Assembly: GCF_002858765.1 (NCBI RefSeq)
Contig: NZ_PJRP01000011.1
Location: forward strand, 177,060 to 241,059
Length of the DNA: 64,000 nt
DNA from: Cupriavidus pauculus
Lineage (GTDB): Bacteria > Pseudomonadota > Gammaproteobacteria > Burkholderiales > Burkholderiaceae
Reading direction: 5' to 3'
The position numbers were made by a program, and so were the translations under genes. The notes beneath the pieces are model-generated. The model ran no database searches, was not told the origin of the DNA, and was given only the letters and a program-made list of their open reading frames with translations. Below are positions 36,241 to 44,883 of this stretch, piece after piece (within the stretch, counting starts at the first letter, position 1; each line of letters begins with the position of its first letter).

Positions 36241-37042
36241 TTCGCGGCCAGAACGAGAGCGTGAGTTGCGCAGGCACCAAGTTTGCGCTCAAAACGCAGC
36301 AGTATCGCTAATGTTTGTTATCGATATAGCAGCGAGTTGTGGAGCGGAACTGAGGTCGCTGATACACGCTCACTCAACTGAATTTGTAGATGCCCCATCC
36401 CCGTCTTCGGCATGCCGGTGCCGCAGAGTCAATCAGGGCCTGCGGCCAGATGGTGAGGTCGATCTCACCATCCGAGGCCGCACCTACGGTCGATATGGCA
36501 TTGGTAAGGCGGGGGCGTCGCGACACTCCCGTGCTCCGATGTGCGGCCAACTACAGCACCAGAGTAGGCGAAGCTGCGCATCAGAGTACAAAATCAGTTG
36601 AAATCGCACATCGGAGTGCAGATTCAGTTGAAATCTGCTCCTCGTTGTGACGGATTCAGTTGAAATGAACATCGCCGGGGAAGCCTTGCCAGGCCTGGGA
36701 CGATGGGAGTTTTCACCGCCTGCGGCATCGCTATAAATTCAGTTGTGCAAACGGAGGCACCTAAATTTGTGTCCTGGCTCTTCCTAGATTTGGGGTCTTA
36801 TCGGGGCGAAAGGGGCGGCTCGTTTGGGGGCGTCCGACTGGTGGGGGATACCTGTAGTGCAAGCGTTGCCGCGAGTCGCCGGAGCTTCCCATCAAGAACG
36901 CGAGTGAAAATTCTCGGTGCAGCCGCTTTCTGTGCTGCTCCAGCGATTTCTTTCCTCGGCATATTGCCGCCAGAACGCCTGAAGTAAGGGCCTGGTCTGC
37001 TGGCAATGCCTGCGGCTTTTCGAGGTGTTCGGAAATATCGAA
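36241..37042. other. Scarred 800-bp region without an intact gene
   Basis: Holds the TCAGTTGAAAT repeats listed separately and short open frames of no known family. A 54-codon minus-strand frame (36798-36962, MPRKEIAGAAQKAAAPRIF...) is probably the end of the decayed gene that follows. Confidence 0.4.
36592..36667. repeat. Multiple TCAGTTGAAAT repeats, probable IS21-type end
   Basis: (A/G)AT(T)CAGTTGAAAT occurs at 36594, 36624 and 36656, spaced 30 and 32 bp, with CACATCGGAGTGC/GCATCAGAGTAC blocks between them; a fourth partial copy (ATTCAGTTG) lies at 36737. Spaced multiple terminal repeats are typical of IS21-family ends. No istA/istB gene remains, so this is a relic. Confidence 0.45.
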
Positions 37043-37800
37043 CTAGGGGGTGGGTACCGCGTGGGAGTGATCGCTGTCAAAGAGGATGATGGTCGAAATG
37101 AAGTTCCGGACCTGGCACAGCGCCTTCAGGGATTCATCGATATCGTCCAGCGTCAGTTCCGGTGTTTCGCCTTCCAATCAGTCGGCGTGTGCAATGGATT
37201 TGTCCGTGAAGGTCTTGATGCGCGACAGCGACGGACTGCGAAGCGCGTCACCCATCCGCTCAAACACCACGTCGGAGATCCGTTGCTGAGGCCCCGGCTT
37301 GTCGTTCGCCATCTCATCGAATTTGCGGTGCTTGATTTGCGACCAGGTCCAGTCAATGCGGTCGCGAATCACCGCTTGCCGTCCTGGTGAATTGCCGTTG
37401 ATGTGCTTCCGAAGGTATGCATCGCGCGCGGTCTCCCAATTGTAGGGATCACCGTCGTGAGATACGTAGTGGAAGCGAGTCAGGAGGTGAACATTGACAC
37501 TCAGCCTGGCCACGATTTGTGCAAGCGATGCTGTATTGCTATCCATGTCGACCAGCCGACGAATGCCCGTGGCCAGCGCTGTGACGTAGCCGGTGGTCGT
37601 CAGGCGCTACCCCACTCACGCTCCGATCATCTTCTAGGCGCCTCGCTTCATTAAGTATGCGAAAAACACTGTCTAGCGTCGGCAACTCTCGCAACTGGTC
37701 TGAGACGGAGTTCTTTATATTGCTCGACAGCCGTCCCAGGCAGTTTTCGCAAAGCTCGATACCGCTCTAAAGCGGCGGCGGCTTTTCTGTCAACGGTCAT
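37043..37800 (-). pseudogene. Broken gene with a HEPN/AbiU2-like central part
   Basis: Reading from 37800: an N-terminal piece (MTVDRKAAAALERYRALRKLPG) goes out of frame within about 100 bases. Then SVFRILNEARRLEDDRSVSG appears in another frame, then a 122-residue intact stretch (37178-37546). A TGA interrupts that stretch after DKSIAHAD, and the same frame continues ELTLDDIDESLKALCQVRNFISTIILFDSD to a stop at 37043-37045. The segment IKTFTDKSIAHAD resembles the charged helix and R/K-x4-H pattern of HEPN/AbiU2 abortive-infection proteins. Two frameshifts and one nonsense codon mean it is dead. The family assignment is tentative. Confidence 0.55.
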
Positions 37801-38479
37801 GGGACAAGCTCGGCAAAAATTCCCGGAATGTATAGCCGCCAGTCAATCTGCCTTCTGCTCCACCTGACGGATAGCCAACAGCATAACAATGTCTTTCACA
37901 CCGAGGCCAGGAAGCACCACCGCCCCAAGGATTCTGGGTCAGCGGCATAGTGCGGTTATAGGGCTGAAGCCGTGGACAGGGAAGCAGGCCGACGCCGCCC
38001 GGGAATCTGCCCATCCGGATACGGTATGAGACCCGTTCGGCAATTAACCGATATTTCTGGGCGCGACTGATTTCGGTTCTGCTCTTGATTTCGCATTCGC
38101 GCCGTCGAGATAAGGTCTAAGCACGTTGTTTCGTGGTGCTTGCCGGTCGGCGCCCTTAACCAGCCGTCGTATTGCGGGGCCTCCCCCATGTCTCATGTCG
38201 TTCCTAGGCCAGCGGAGTGTCACGAAACTGCGTAGGGTGGGGGTACACCAAATGTAGTGCAAGAAACACATGACGCGACAATGGGCGGTATAAAAGTAAA
38301 GTTATCACTTAACTATTTGTTCGTGCGCACACCGGCGTATCGCTGGGACGAATGATTCCAAGGGTTTACCCTTGTAATTTCTGCGGCCAACCACAACTTC
38401 AGTCTCCTGTCACGGAATTTCGCTCGTCAGGTAAGCATCATTGATCTACAATTGATTCTCCTAAGGAAGAGTTGCCACC
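37801..38479. other. Gap before the three-gene defence-candidate operon
   Basis: No recognisable gene. The right part is AT-rich (TATAAAAGTAAAGTTATCACTTAACTATTTG near 38290) and probably contains the promoter of the operon starting at 38480; AAGGAAG at 38463-38469 is its ribosome-binding site. A palindrome or known operator was not found. Confidence 0.4.
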
Positions 38480-39196
38480 ATGACATCCCCAAGCATTGAA
38501 TCCCTAACTGTGCACCTCGAGTCGGCAGGAAAGTTGGGTGACATCCCTGCGGGCTGGGAAGCGACTTTGGCAGAGCGCTTGAGAGAGTTGCTGCGAACAC
38601 GCGACTCCGATCTGAAGGCCGCCTCGACTGCGCTCCGAGATGCCTGTCGGAGGATGTTAGTGGAGTTGAGGCCAGAGTCGCGTGAAGAGCTTCTGGGTGT
38701 CGGTTCGGCGTCTAGGCAACCAGAAGTGAAAAAAGCGTATCGCATTGGTCAGCTCGACTTCGCCCATCTTGTCTTAGCTCAGGCAGCTTCGAAGCGGACT
38801 GACGAACTCTTCCGCCAAACGCTGGAGAATCCCACCTATCGCCGTTTCATCCAGGAGATGTATTACGGTGAACGTTCGACATCTGATTTGGCCCGGCTGG
38901 GAAGTCGGACAACAGAGCAGACCAGCCGAACGCTGAGTATGTTGAGAAGGGCGGGAATCGCTGACTTTCGGAAGGTTTCAATACAAGTCTTCAACTTCCT
39001 CACGCCAGCGGCAAACCAGGCGTTCAAGAGAATTCTTGAGCGTGAGAGCGCGCAGCTTACTCAGGAGGCGTCAAGCGACTCGGGCAAGGCGGCTCACGAA
39101 GCGATCATGGCTGTGCTGACGTCGCTCGAACCAGTCCTTCAGACTGCTCCAAATTTCGGACCCGTCCCTGCTTCTGCCAAAGAACTTTTAGTATGA
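38480..39196 (+). CDS. Winged-helix protein, first gene of the coupled trio
   Basis: A 238-residue protein of no family I can name. The middle (about 125-175) reads as a MarR-like winged helix: RFIQEMYYGERSTSDLARLG, TTEQTSRTLSMLRRAGIADF and then a wing ending KVSIQVFNFLTPAA. The N-terminal ~100 residues are helical and charged. It may sense a signal, bind DNA as the operon's regulator, or act as an adaptor for the ATPase. Good Shine-Dalgarno (AAGGAAG). Its stop overlaps the ATPase ATG by four bases, so the two are made together. Confidence 0.75.
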   Translation: MTSPSIESLTVHLESAGKLGDIPAGWEATLAERLRELLRTRDSDLKAASTALRDACRRMLVELRPESREELLGVGSASRQPEVKKAYRIGQLDFAHLVLAQAASKRTDELFRQTLENPTYRRFIQEMYYGERSTSDLARLGSRTTEQTSRTLSMLRRAGIADFRKVSIQVFNFLTPAANQAFKRILERESAQLTQEASSDSGKAAHEAIMAVLTSLEPVLQTAPNFGPVPASAKELLV

Positions 39197-41526
39197 GTAG
39201 TGCTGACGAAATGGAATACGACCAGGAAGACTTCGAGATCTTCGGTCCGGCAGAGTTGCCTCGCGACGGGGAAATCATCACGTTCTATTCCTTCAAGGGC
39301 GGCGTAGGACGGACAATGGCATTAGCCAACACCGCCTTCCTAGCGGCGTGTAACGGCAAGCGTGTTCTTGTGATGGACTGGGACTTGGAAGCTCCTGGTC
39401 TAGCATATTATTTCCGTGGAGTTCAAGAGCCTTCGGTCGCCCGCGAATTGAGATCCTCGCCAGGAGTATTAAATTTTCTATGGGATTGGGTCAACCGCGT
39501 TCGAAATAATACGCAGGAGGCAATCGAAGAGGCGGTCGTATTGTTTGACTCTGGGGCACCCTTCAACGACTGTGTGCGAGAGTTGGTCGCCTCTGAATTT
39601 TTCAGAGGCTCCGATGGCAGCATCGACTATATAGGTGCGGGTAGCCCAAGAATCGAGGCTCCCGAGTCAACGCACTATGAAGAAGCACTGGCGAGCTTCC
39701 CATGGCCCGATTTTTTCTCAAAAATGGCGGGAGGTTACGTGTCACGTGCCCTTCGTGACTGGGCAAAGAAGCGTTATGACCTAATTCTGATTGACAGCCG
39801 AACTGGGTTGGCGGAGTCTGCCGGAGTTTGCACGATGCAGCTACCGGATGCAGTCGCACTTTGCTTTGTTCTGAATCGGCAGAACATTGAAGGTATCTCA
39901 AAGATTGCTTCCGTTATCCGAGCGACTAAACCCGAGATCAATTTGCTTGCTGCCCCAATGCGTGTAGCACGCGAAGGAACGTCCGAAGAGAGTGAGGCTC
40001 GAGCAAAGGCTATTACGGACCTGACTCGCCTTGGCGGATTCTCTGTCGAAATGGCCATCCATCAACTCCAAGCGTTGGCTATAAAGCACGCCGACGCCGT
40101 TCCATTCTACGAAACACTAGCTCCCGTCGTCGCCAGCGATATGGAAGTCGATGCGCTCTGTCTGAATTACCTCAGATTTGCACGAGAACTGACGGGGCTG
40201 AGCGACCTAGCTCTTATTCCTCTCGATGAGAGTCTCGTCAGCAGGGCACGTGCGCGACTGCAACCACAGCTTGCGACGAGTGAGTATATCGAAAAACTCA
40301 TCGGCTCCGAGCCGTTACGCGCGATTACGGAGCTCGAATCCCTTATTAGCAGCGCTGAAGAATTAGTCGCGAACGGCGAACACGAATCTCTGGCCGAGGA
40401 CTATCTGCAGGCGCTAATCAGCGTTTCATTCGAGGCGAGAAATATCCAATTTTCCGAGCGTTCGTTAGGGCTGCAAGCGCGAGCAATAAACATCTTGCGC
40501 ATGCTCACTGAGGTGGACACCAAGTGGAGCAAATCCCTTGTGCATGCATTAGAACTCCATCTAATCGCAAATTCAGGGCAGCTTGAGCCGGAAGACGAGA
40601 TTACTCTGCGGGAGGAGTTGGACGCGCTATACGAACCGACTGCACAGCCAGCCGCGGAAATAAAGCGGCTAGAGAATCGTCGACGAATTGCTTGGCTATC
40701 GTATCGAGTTTACGATTCCGTTGCGGTCCAAGCGGTTAGTGATTTGTTTTCAAGAGTTTCAGAATTGCGAAGTGCCGAAAGCTTGGGAACGACCGCAAAT
40801 GAAGACCTTTTGTTCATTGAAGCTGATCTGCTTTATTTGAAGGCACGACTTTCCCTTCGGGAGGGGGATACCGCAGAAGGGCTGGAGTATCTGATGCGGG
40901 CTACCGAGATTTGCGAGGAAGTAGACTGGGATACCTCTCGTGTGGACCTCAAACGCACAATCGCCGATGCGCACGCTTTGTTGGCCACTCATTCGGACTT
41001 AGGACTTTCGATCGAGCAGCGACAAGCGCATGCTGCAGAGGTGGCTCGAATCAATGGTGCGGGGCTGTCCCCTGCCATGTTCTACGAACTGTTCAGTCTT
41101 GTGCTGAAACAAGGATCGGGCGCAGCTGTGCTACAGTTTTTGGATGCCACACTCGGTTCACAACACAGTCAACCGCGGACATCGTCACTAGCCTTTCACC
41201 TAGGTCGGAATTCCAGGAATACCGTGACATTTCTGCAGGCAGCGATCAATGCAGTCGGATTGCTCGAGGGCGATGAATCACCTCAGACGCGGATTGTTTT
41301 GCAACGCTTAGCGGCGATTGCAGATGCAACTGTGAGTCAGCCCCTACGTCGACCCTCATTCTTGTTTCAGGGACGTCCTGGCGAAATTGTCCAAAGGTAT
41401 AACGAACTACTACACGTTCTTCACCGTGCGGGAGTCGAGTGGACACCCAACAGCGAAGTGCAGCAAGCGCTCTCGACTCTGCTCAACGCACGCTCTGACT
41501 CTGTTCCTCCCCGAGCCAAGCAATGA
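39193..41526 (+). CDS. KGGVGR-type ParA/MinD-like ATPase with helical C-terminus
   Basis: A 777-residue protein. Residues 28-330 are a SIMIBI-class NTPase: deviant Walker A FKGGVGRT (Lys35-Thr41, with Arg40 where ParA has Lys), VMDWDLEAPGLAYYFRG near 58-75, and Walker B LILIDSRTGLAESAG near 196-210. The remaining ~440 residues are acidic and helical, TPR-like (for example ADLLYLKARLSLREGDTAEGLEYLMRATEICEE). KGGVGR ATPases are known as switch subunits of predicted conflict systems, distinct from plasmid partitioning. Overlap of four bases at both ends with the wHTH and nitrilase genes indicates a fixed complex or pathway. Confidence 0.85.
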   Translation: MSSADEMEYDQEDFEIFGPAELPRDGEIITFYSFKGGVGRTMALANTAFLAACNGKRVLVMDWDLEAPGLAYYFRGVQEPSVARELRSSPGVLNFLWDWVNRVRNNTQEAIEEAVVLFDSGAPFNDCVRELVASEFFRGSDGSIDYIGAGSPRIEAPESTHYEEALASFPWPDFFSKMAGGYVSRALRDWAKKRYDLILIDSRTGLAESAGVCTMQLPDAVALCFVLNRQNIEGISKIASVIRATKPEINLLAAPMRVAREGTSEESEARAKAITDLTRLGGFSVEMAIHQLQALAIKHADAVPFYETLAPVVASDMEVDALCLNYLRFARELTGLSDLALIPLDESLVSRARARLQPQLATSEYIEKLIGSEPLRAITELESLISSAEELVANGEHESLAEDYLQALISVSFEARNIQFSERSLGLQARAINILRMLTEVDTKWSKSLVHALELHLIANSGQLEPEDEITLREELDALYEPTAQPAAEIKRLENRRRIAWLSYRVYDSVAVQAVSDLFSRVSELRSAESLGTTANEDLLFIEADLLYLKARLSLREGDTAEGLEYLMRATEICEEVDWDTSRVDLKRTIADAHALLATHSDLGLSIEQRQAHAAEVARINGAGLSPAMFYELFSLVLKQGSGAAVLQFLDATLGSQHSQPRTSSLAFHLGRNSRNTVTFLQAAINAVGLLEGDESPQTRIVLQRLAAIADATVSQPLRRPSFLFQGRPGEIVQRYNELLHVLHRAGVEWTPNSEVQQALSTLLNARSDSVPPRAKQ

Positions 41527-43010
41527 GCGATCCGGTCGACGTATTTTTGGCTTGCTGGCTTGCCGTCCGGAAGGCCTTGCCGTCGCAGCGGACGTCGGCG
41601 CCAAGCTGCGCGCCCGAACTCGACATTCGGATCAAGCGCGCGCTTTCTACATCGCGAGGCGAAGAGGCGGCGCAGACCCTTCAGTCGCTCCTTGCCGAGG
41701 CTGCTGCTTCCGGTACCCCTGAGTCCGAATTGCCGTTGCTCGGACTTCGTCTGCATATTATGCAATGCATCGACAGAGAATTCGCACGCATACATCCGCG
41801 AGCTTTCCAAGACGAAGACGACGCTGCTTTAGCGGACTGGCTTCAATCTGCTCAAGCGCGACGCCGTAGCCAAGGAGTCTTGGGGACCTGTTGCGACGTC
41901 AACGACGCGACTGGAGAAAAGACTGGATACGACTTGGCTCTTATCTTCAGGGGGCCACTCCTCCGTGCGCAGCGCGATGAAACTGCAAGCTATGCAGAAA
42001 ATCTCGCGGATAGGTTTGCATACCTGGGCGTGACAAAAACCCGCCTCACGCTGAAGCACTCGCCAATTGACGTGCGGTTCTCGGTGATAGATCAACATTC
42101 GAGCCGCGGTGTTGACGAAGGGAGCCGTCCGCCCGGAGGCGAGCGTGTTTGCGTTGTCCCAGTCGCCGAAAAGCGCGAACACGTGACGCTCACAACGGCG
42201 GTTCGCGATGACAAACGCTATGTAACCTACAGTCCTTCATCGGGATTCGATCCTGCCGCGACATTGCTAGATGCGCTCCGTCGCTGCGGAGATTTGGATA
42301 TCGCCCTAGCACCGGAATTTGTGATGTCTCCGGAAGCTCATGTATCGGCTTTCTCTGACATGGGCGCAGCACCTCTGGCGTGTCGGCTGTTGCTTGCCGG
42401 AACGGCAAACACACATTCGCGAGACGTTGCGGGGCAGCCGTGGAATGAGGCCGTCGTCGCCAACCAGTGCGGCGTACCTCTTTGGCATCAGCAGAAGCTA
42501 TGGCCCTCGGAAATTACGCCCGAACGGGCCGCCGAGTTCGGCATCACCGGGGTTGGCGGCGCCGGAAACTTCCATGAGGACGTAGCCTCAGGCAGTCAGA
42601 TTGAAGTTGTCGACATCGACAGCCTCGGGCGCTGTGTCATCCTGATCTGCCAAGACATCACGTCGTCAGATCTCGCTACAACTCTGATCACCGATGTGCA
42701 ACCTGACTGGGTTTTCGTACCCATCATGGACCGGGGATTCGCTGAGAAATCGTGGTTCAGCGACATTGGCCAAACCGTGTGCACCTATTCTCAAGCGCGA
42801 CTGGTTGGGATTTGTAGCACGGCCCTTCCTCGCGCCGGCACCGACAAGCCGCACTGCCTCCAGATTTTCTGTGCAGAGCGCGGCGAGAAGTATGCTCCTT
42901 GGCGTGCAGTATCGTTACTCGCCGCCGATGGGGAACCGGGGGCGGCTATTCATCACTTCGGTGTGACAAAGTGGATGCGCTTTGATACCGTATTGAAGGA
43001 AGCAGATTAG
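41523..43010 (+). CDS. Nitrilase-superfamily (C-N hydrolase) enzyme, third gene of the trio
   Basis: A 495-residue protein. The C-terminal half carries the nitrilase catalytic triad in order: Glu265 in LAPEFVMSPE, Lys325 in HQQKLWPSE, and Cys376 in CVILICQDITS. The spacing is right for the alpha-beta-beta-alpha fold. The N-terminal ~230 residues are not recognised and may be a regulatory or binding domain. Nitrilase enzymes hydrolyse amides or nitriles or use glutamine as an ammonia source. Tied to a KGGVGR ATPase it could be an effector that depletes or modifies a metabolite; that is inference. A probable terminator follows directly. Confidence 0.8.
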   Translation: MSDPVDVFLACWLAVRKALPSQRTSAPSCAPELDIRIKRALSTSRGEEAAQTLQSLLAEAAASGTPESELPLLGLRLHIMQCIDREFARIHPRAFQDEDDAALADWLQSAQARRRSQGVLGTCCDVNDATGEKTGYDLALIFRGPLLRAQRDETASYAENLADRFAYLGVTKTRLTLKHSPIDVRFSVIDQHSSRGVDEGSRPPGGERVCVVPVAEKREHVTLTTAVRDDKRYVTYSPSSGFDPAATLLDALRRCGDLDIALAPEFVMSPEAHVSAFSDMGAAPLACRLLLAGTANTHSRDVAGQPWNEAVVANQCGVPLWHQQKLWPSEITPERAAEFGITGVGGAGNFHEDVASGSQIEVVDIDSLGRCVILICQDITSSDLATTLITDVQPDWVFVPIMDRGFAEKSWFSDIGQTVCTYSQARLVGICSTALPRAGTDKPHCLQIFCAERGEKYAPWRAVSLLAADGEPGAAIHHFGVTKWMRFDTVLKEAD

Positions 43011-43021
43011 CCGATTAAGGG

Positions 43022-43042
43022 TGCTCGGCTAGAGCATTTTTT
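43022..43042 (+). terminator. Rho-independent terminator of the trio
   Basis: TGCTC-GGCTA-GAGCA followed by six T, twelve bases after the nitrilase stop. The stem is short (5 bp), but the position and T run fit. Confidence 0.55.
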
Positions 43043-43134
43043 GGATTGAACGACATCTGTCGGTGAACGGTCGCCTGTGGCGCAGTCGCCCGCGGTGCAG
43101 TAGCGTCGACTGCGCGCAAGAGCATCTTGGCGGC

Positions 43135-44409
43135 TCAGATGGAATAGCTATTCCTGGCCGCCTCGAAGAACTTCTCACCGTACTCGCGCGGTTTCTGAAC
43201 CTCTCGGGTCGCGAAAACATTGATGACCGCGTTCCCACACGTCGCCGTGAACTGGGCCAGCCCCGCTTTGTTCAACGTGACATAGCACCCCTCGCCCCAG
43301 ATCGATTCGTCATCTATATCCACCGGTCCTGCGTCTCGCCACCAGACGACCCTAGCCACGGCGCCTCCACTGACGTCGATGTAAACGCCAGGGGCATCTT
43401 CATGCGCACGCCACTGAAGTAGGCGCAACCAGTTAGGGCAGAGCACGATGGGATAGGTCGCCGAGTCAGGGCCAAAGTCGATTGAACAGACTAGCCTTCT
43501 GATGAGCGTCGACGCCGGTTCGCTGTCGAGCGGCACTACCCGACCTATCCAGACAGCAGCAGGCAACTGCTGATAGACATCAGCAACCTTTACTCCATCG
43601 ATGGAAGCTTCAGGGGCGCGAATACGATGAAGTAGAAGCTCCGCTTGCCGCGGCTTATAGATCTTGAATCGTGAAACCTCTGCTACGACATGCTCGTCGC
43701 GCTGGTCCAACCAAGTGGCAACATCATCTCTGACGCTCTCCGTCCACTTTTGCTCTCCCTCCGTCCGGTGAGCATTCCGGGCCACGAGTGGCCGGTGCAC
43801 ACCTATCGGGCGCACTTGCGGAAGCGACAGGGGCTGAGGCGGAGTTGGTGCATTCAGCCGCTCCAGGAGTACTGGCATGTCAGGGGGGTGCAGCATGCCT
43901 GCTCGGTGGAGCTCTCCTGCCACGTGCCGAAGCGCAATCACGCCAATAAAGGCATGGGGCTTCAGATACTTGAGCTTCATGTCAACAGCGCGCAACTGAC
44001 CTTCAAGGCGCGTGACCGCCTGTGGCCCGAACGCTTCAAGCCCGCCCCACTCTTGGATGAATATGGCGGCCCTCCGCCGGCTCGTCAGCTCGTCAACGTC
44101 TGCCGCCTTCGCGAGCGCTTGTGCTGTGTGACGCAACATGTACGTCCATCCGAGCTCTGACTCCACGCGCATGGCGCCAGCTCTTTCGTCTGTCAGCGCG
44201 CCGTCTACGTCCAATGAACCATCTAGTTCGAGTTTGTAAAAAAGCGGCAGCGCTTGCGTATCTACCGAGGCGGGGATACCCCAACGATTGGCTAGCAACG
44301 CAGCGGCCTCCGCCACCGCGAAATCCCCCCCCCCGGCAAAATAGATGTCGCCCCGATAGAATTTGAACCCTGGGGGCGATAAGAGATAGAAGTGGCTCGT
44401 TACGGACAA
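43135..44409 (-). CDS. Unrecognised protein, 5' end fused to an IS end
   Basis: A 424-residue ORF that I cannot assign. Visible features: an Ala-rich N-terminal stretch (AVAEAAALLANRWGIP), a proline-rich linker near 190-200, and a beta-rich Trp-containing C-terminal region (RVVWWRDAGPVDIDDESIWGEG). About the first 22 residues are encoded inside the neighbouring IS3 element (inverted repeat begins at 44342). The native start is therefore lost or supplied by the element. A run of ten G in the coding strand (44325-44334) just inside the junction could switch the frame. It converges on the trio and may be an accessory gene. Confidence 0.55.
   Translation of the reverse strand: MSVTSHFYLLSPPGFKFYRGDIYFAGGGDFAVAEAAALLANRWGIPASVDTQALPLFYKLELDGSLDVDGALTDERAGAMRVESELGWTYMLRHTAQALAKAADVDELTSRRRAAIFIQEWGGLEAFGPQAVTRLEGQLRAVDMKLKYLKPHAFIGVIALRHVAGELHRAGMLHPPDMPVLLERLNAPTPPQPLSLPQVRPIGVHRPLVARNAHRTEGEQKWTESVRDDVATWLDQRDEHVVAEVSRFKIYKPRQAELLLHRIRAPEASIDGVKVADVYQQLPAAVWIGRVVPLDSEPASTLIRRLVCSIDFGPDSATYPIVLCPNWLRLLQWRAHEDAPGVYIDVSGGAVARVVWWRDAGPVDIDDESIWGEGCYVTLNKAGLAQFTATCGNAVINVFATREVQKPREYGEKFFEAARNSYSI
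44325..44334. repeat. Ten-base C/G homopolymer in coding sequence
   Basis: C10 on the plus strand (G10 in the minus-strand gene), encoding a Gly-Gly-Gly run about 25 codons from the apparent start. Homopolymers this long slip readily in replication. Confidence 0.8.
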
Positions 44410-44883
44410 GAATTCAAGGACCGGGCGGTAGCACGGTTGTTACCACCGGAGAGTGAGGCGGTGGAAGTGGTTTCAAGGGAATTGGGCGTGGCAGTGGCCA
44501 CGCTGGAACGCTGGCGTGCGGACGCTATGTCCATGCCCGCTCGCGAGCGGGCATGGACAGCGACGGCCAGGTTTGAGGCGGTGCTGGCGACGACTGCGAT
44601 GGACGAGGCCAGCAAGAGCGCCTGGTGCCGTGAGAACGGCGTGTATCCGCAGGAGTTGGAGCAGTGGCGCACTGCCGCCACGCAGGCGCTGGCTGAGCCC
44701 GAGGATGCGCGTGCCACCCATCGGGAGACAAAGGCCGATCGGCGCCGCATCAAGGAACTCGAGCGCGAGCTGCGCCGCAAGGAGAAGGCTTTGGCCGAAG
44801 CCGCCGCCTTGCTGATACTCTCAAAAAAGCTAGAGGGCATCTTCCCGAAGGACAAGGACGAGGACGAGGACGAGGACGCGTGA
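44392..44883 (+). CDS. IS3-family transposase OrfA
   Basis: A 163-residue protein: a helix-turn-helix near the N-terminus (EFKDRAVARLLPPESEAVEVVSRELGVAVATLERWRADA), a second HTH-like unit (WCRENGVYPQELEQWR) and a C-terminal coiled coil (RRRIKELERELRRKEKALAEAAALL). It ends in an acidic Asp-Glu repeat made by GAGGAC units that are also read as Gly-Arg in the frameshift product. It binds the element's ends and is also made as the N-terminal part of the OrfAB fusion. Confidence 0.85.
   Translation: MARYGQEFKDRAVARLLPPESEAVEVVSRELGVAVATLERWRADAMSMPARERAWTATARFEAVLATTAMDEASKSAWCRENGVYPQELEQWRTAATQALAEPEDARATHRETKADRRRIKELERELRRKEKALAEAAALLILSKKLEGIFPKDKDEDEDEDA
44823..44829 (+). promoter_or_regulatory. 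A6G programmed -1 frameshift site
   Basis: AAAAAAG in the OrfA frame (TCA AAA AAG). A -1 slip enters the OrfB frame, which is open from here through the GTG at 44880, so an OrfAB fusion transposase results. A6G is the standard IS3-family slippery heptamer. Confidence 0.75.

Noticed and set aside
36592..36667. CRISPR array
   Set aside because: Only three short repeats with similar, not unique, spacers and no cas genes.
39193..41526. Plasmid or chromosome partitioning (ParA) role
   Set aside because: Walker A has Arg in place of the second Lys, there is a long helical C-terminus, and no ParB gene or parS-like sites are nearby.
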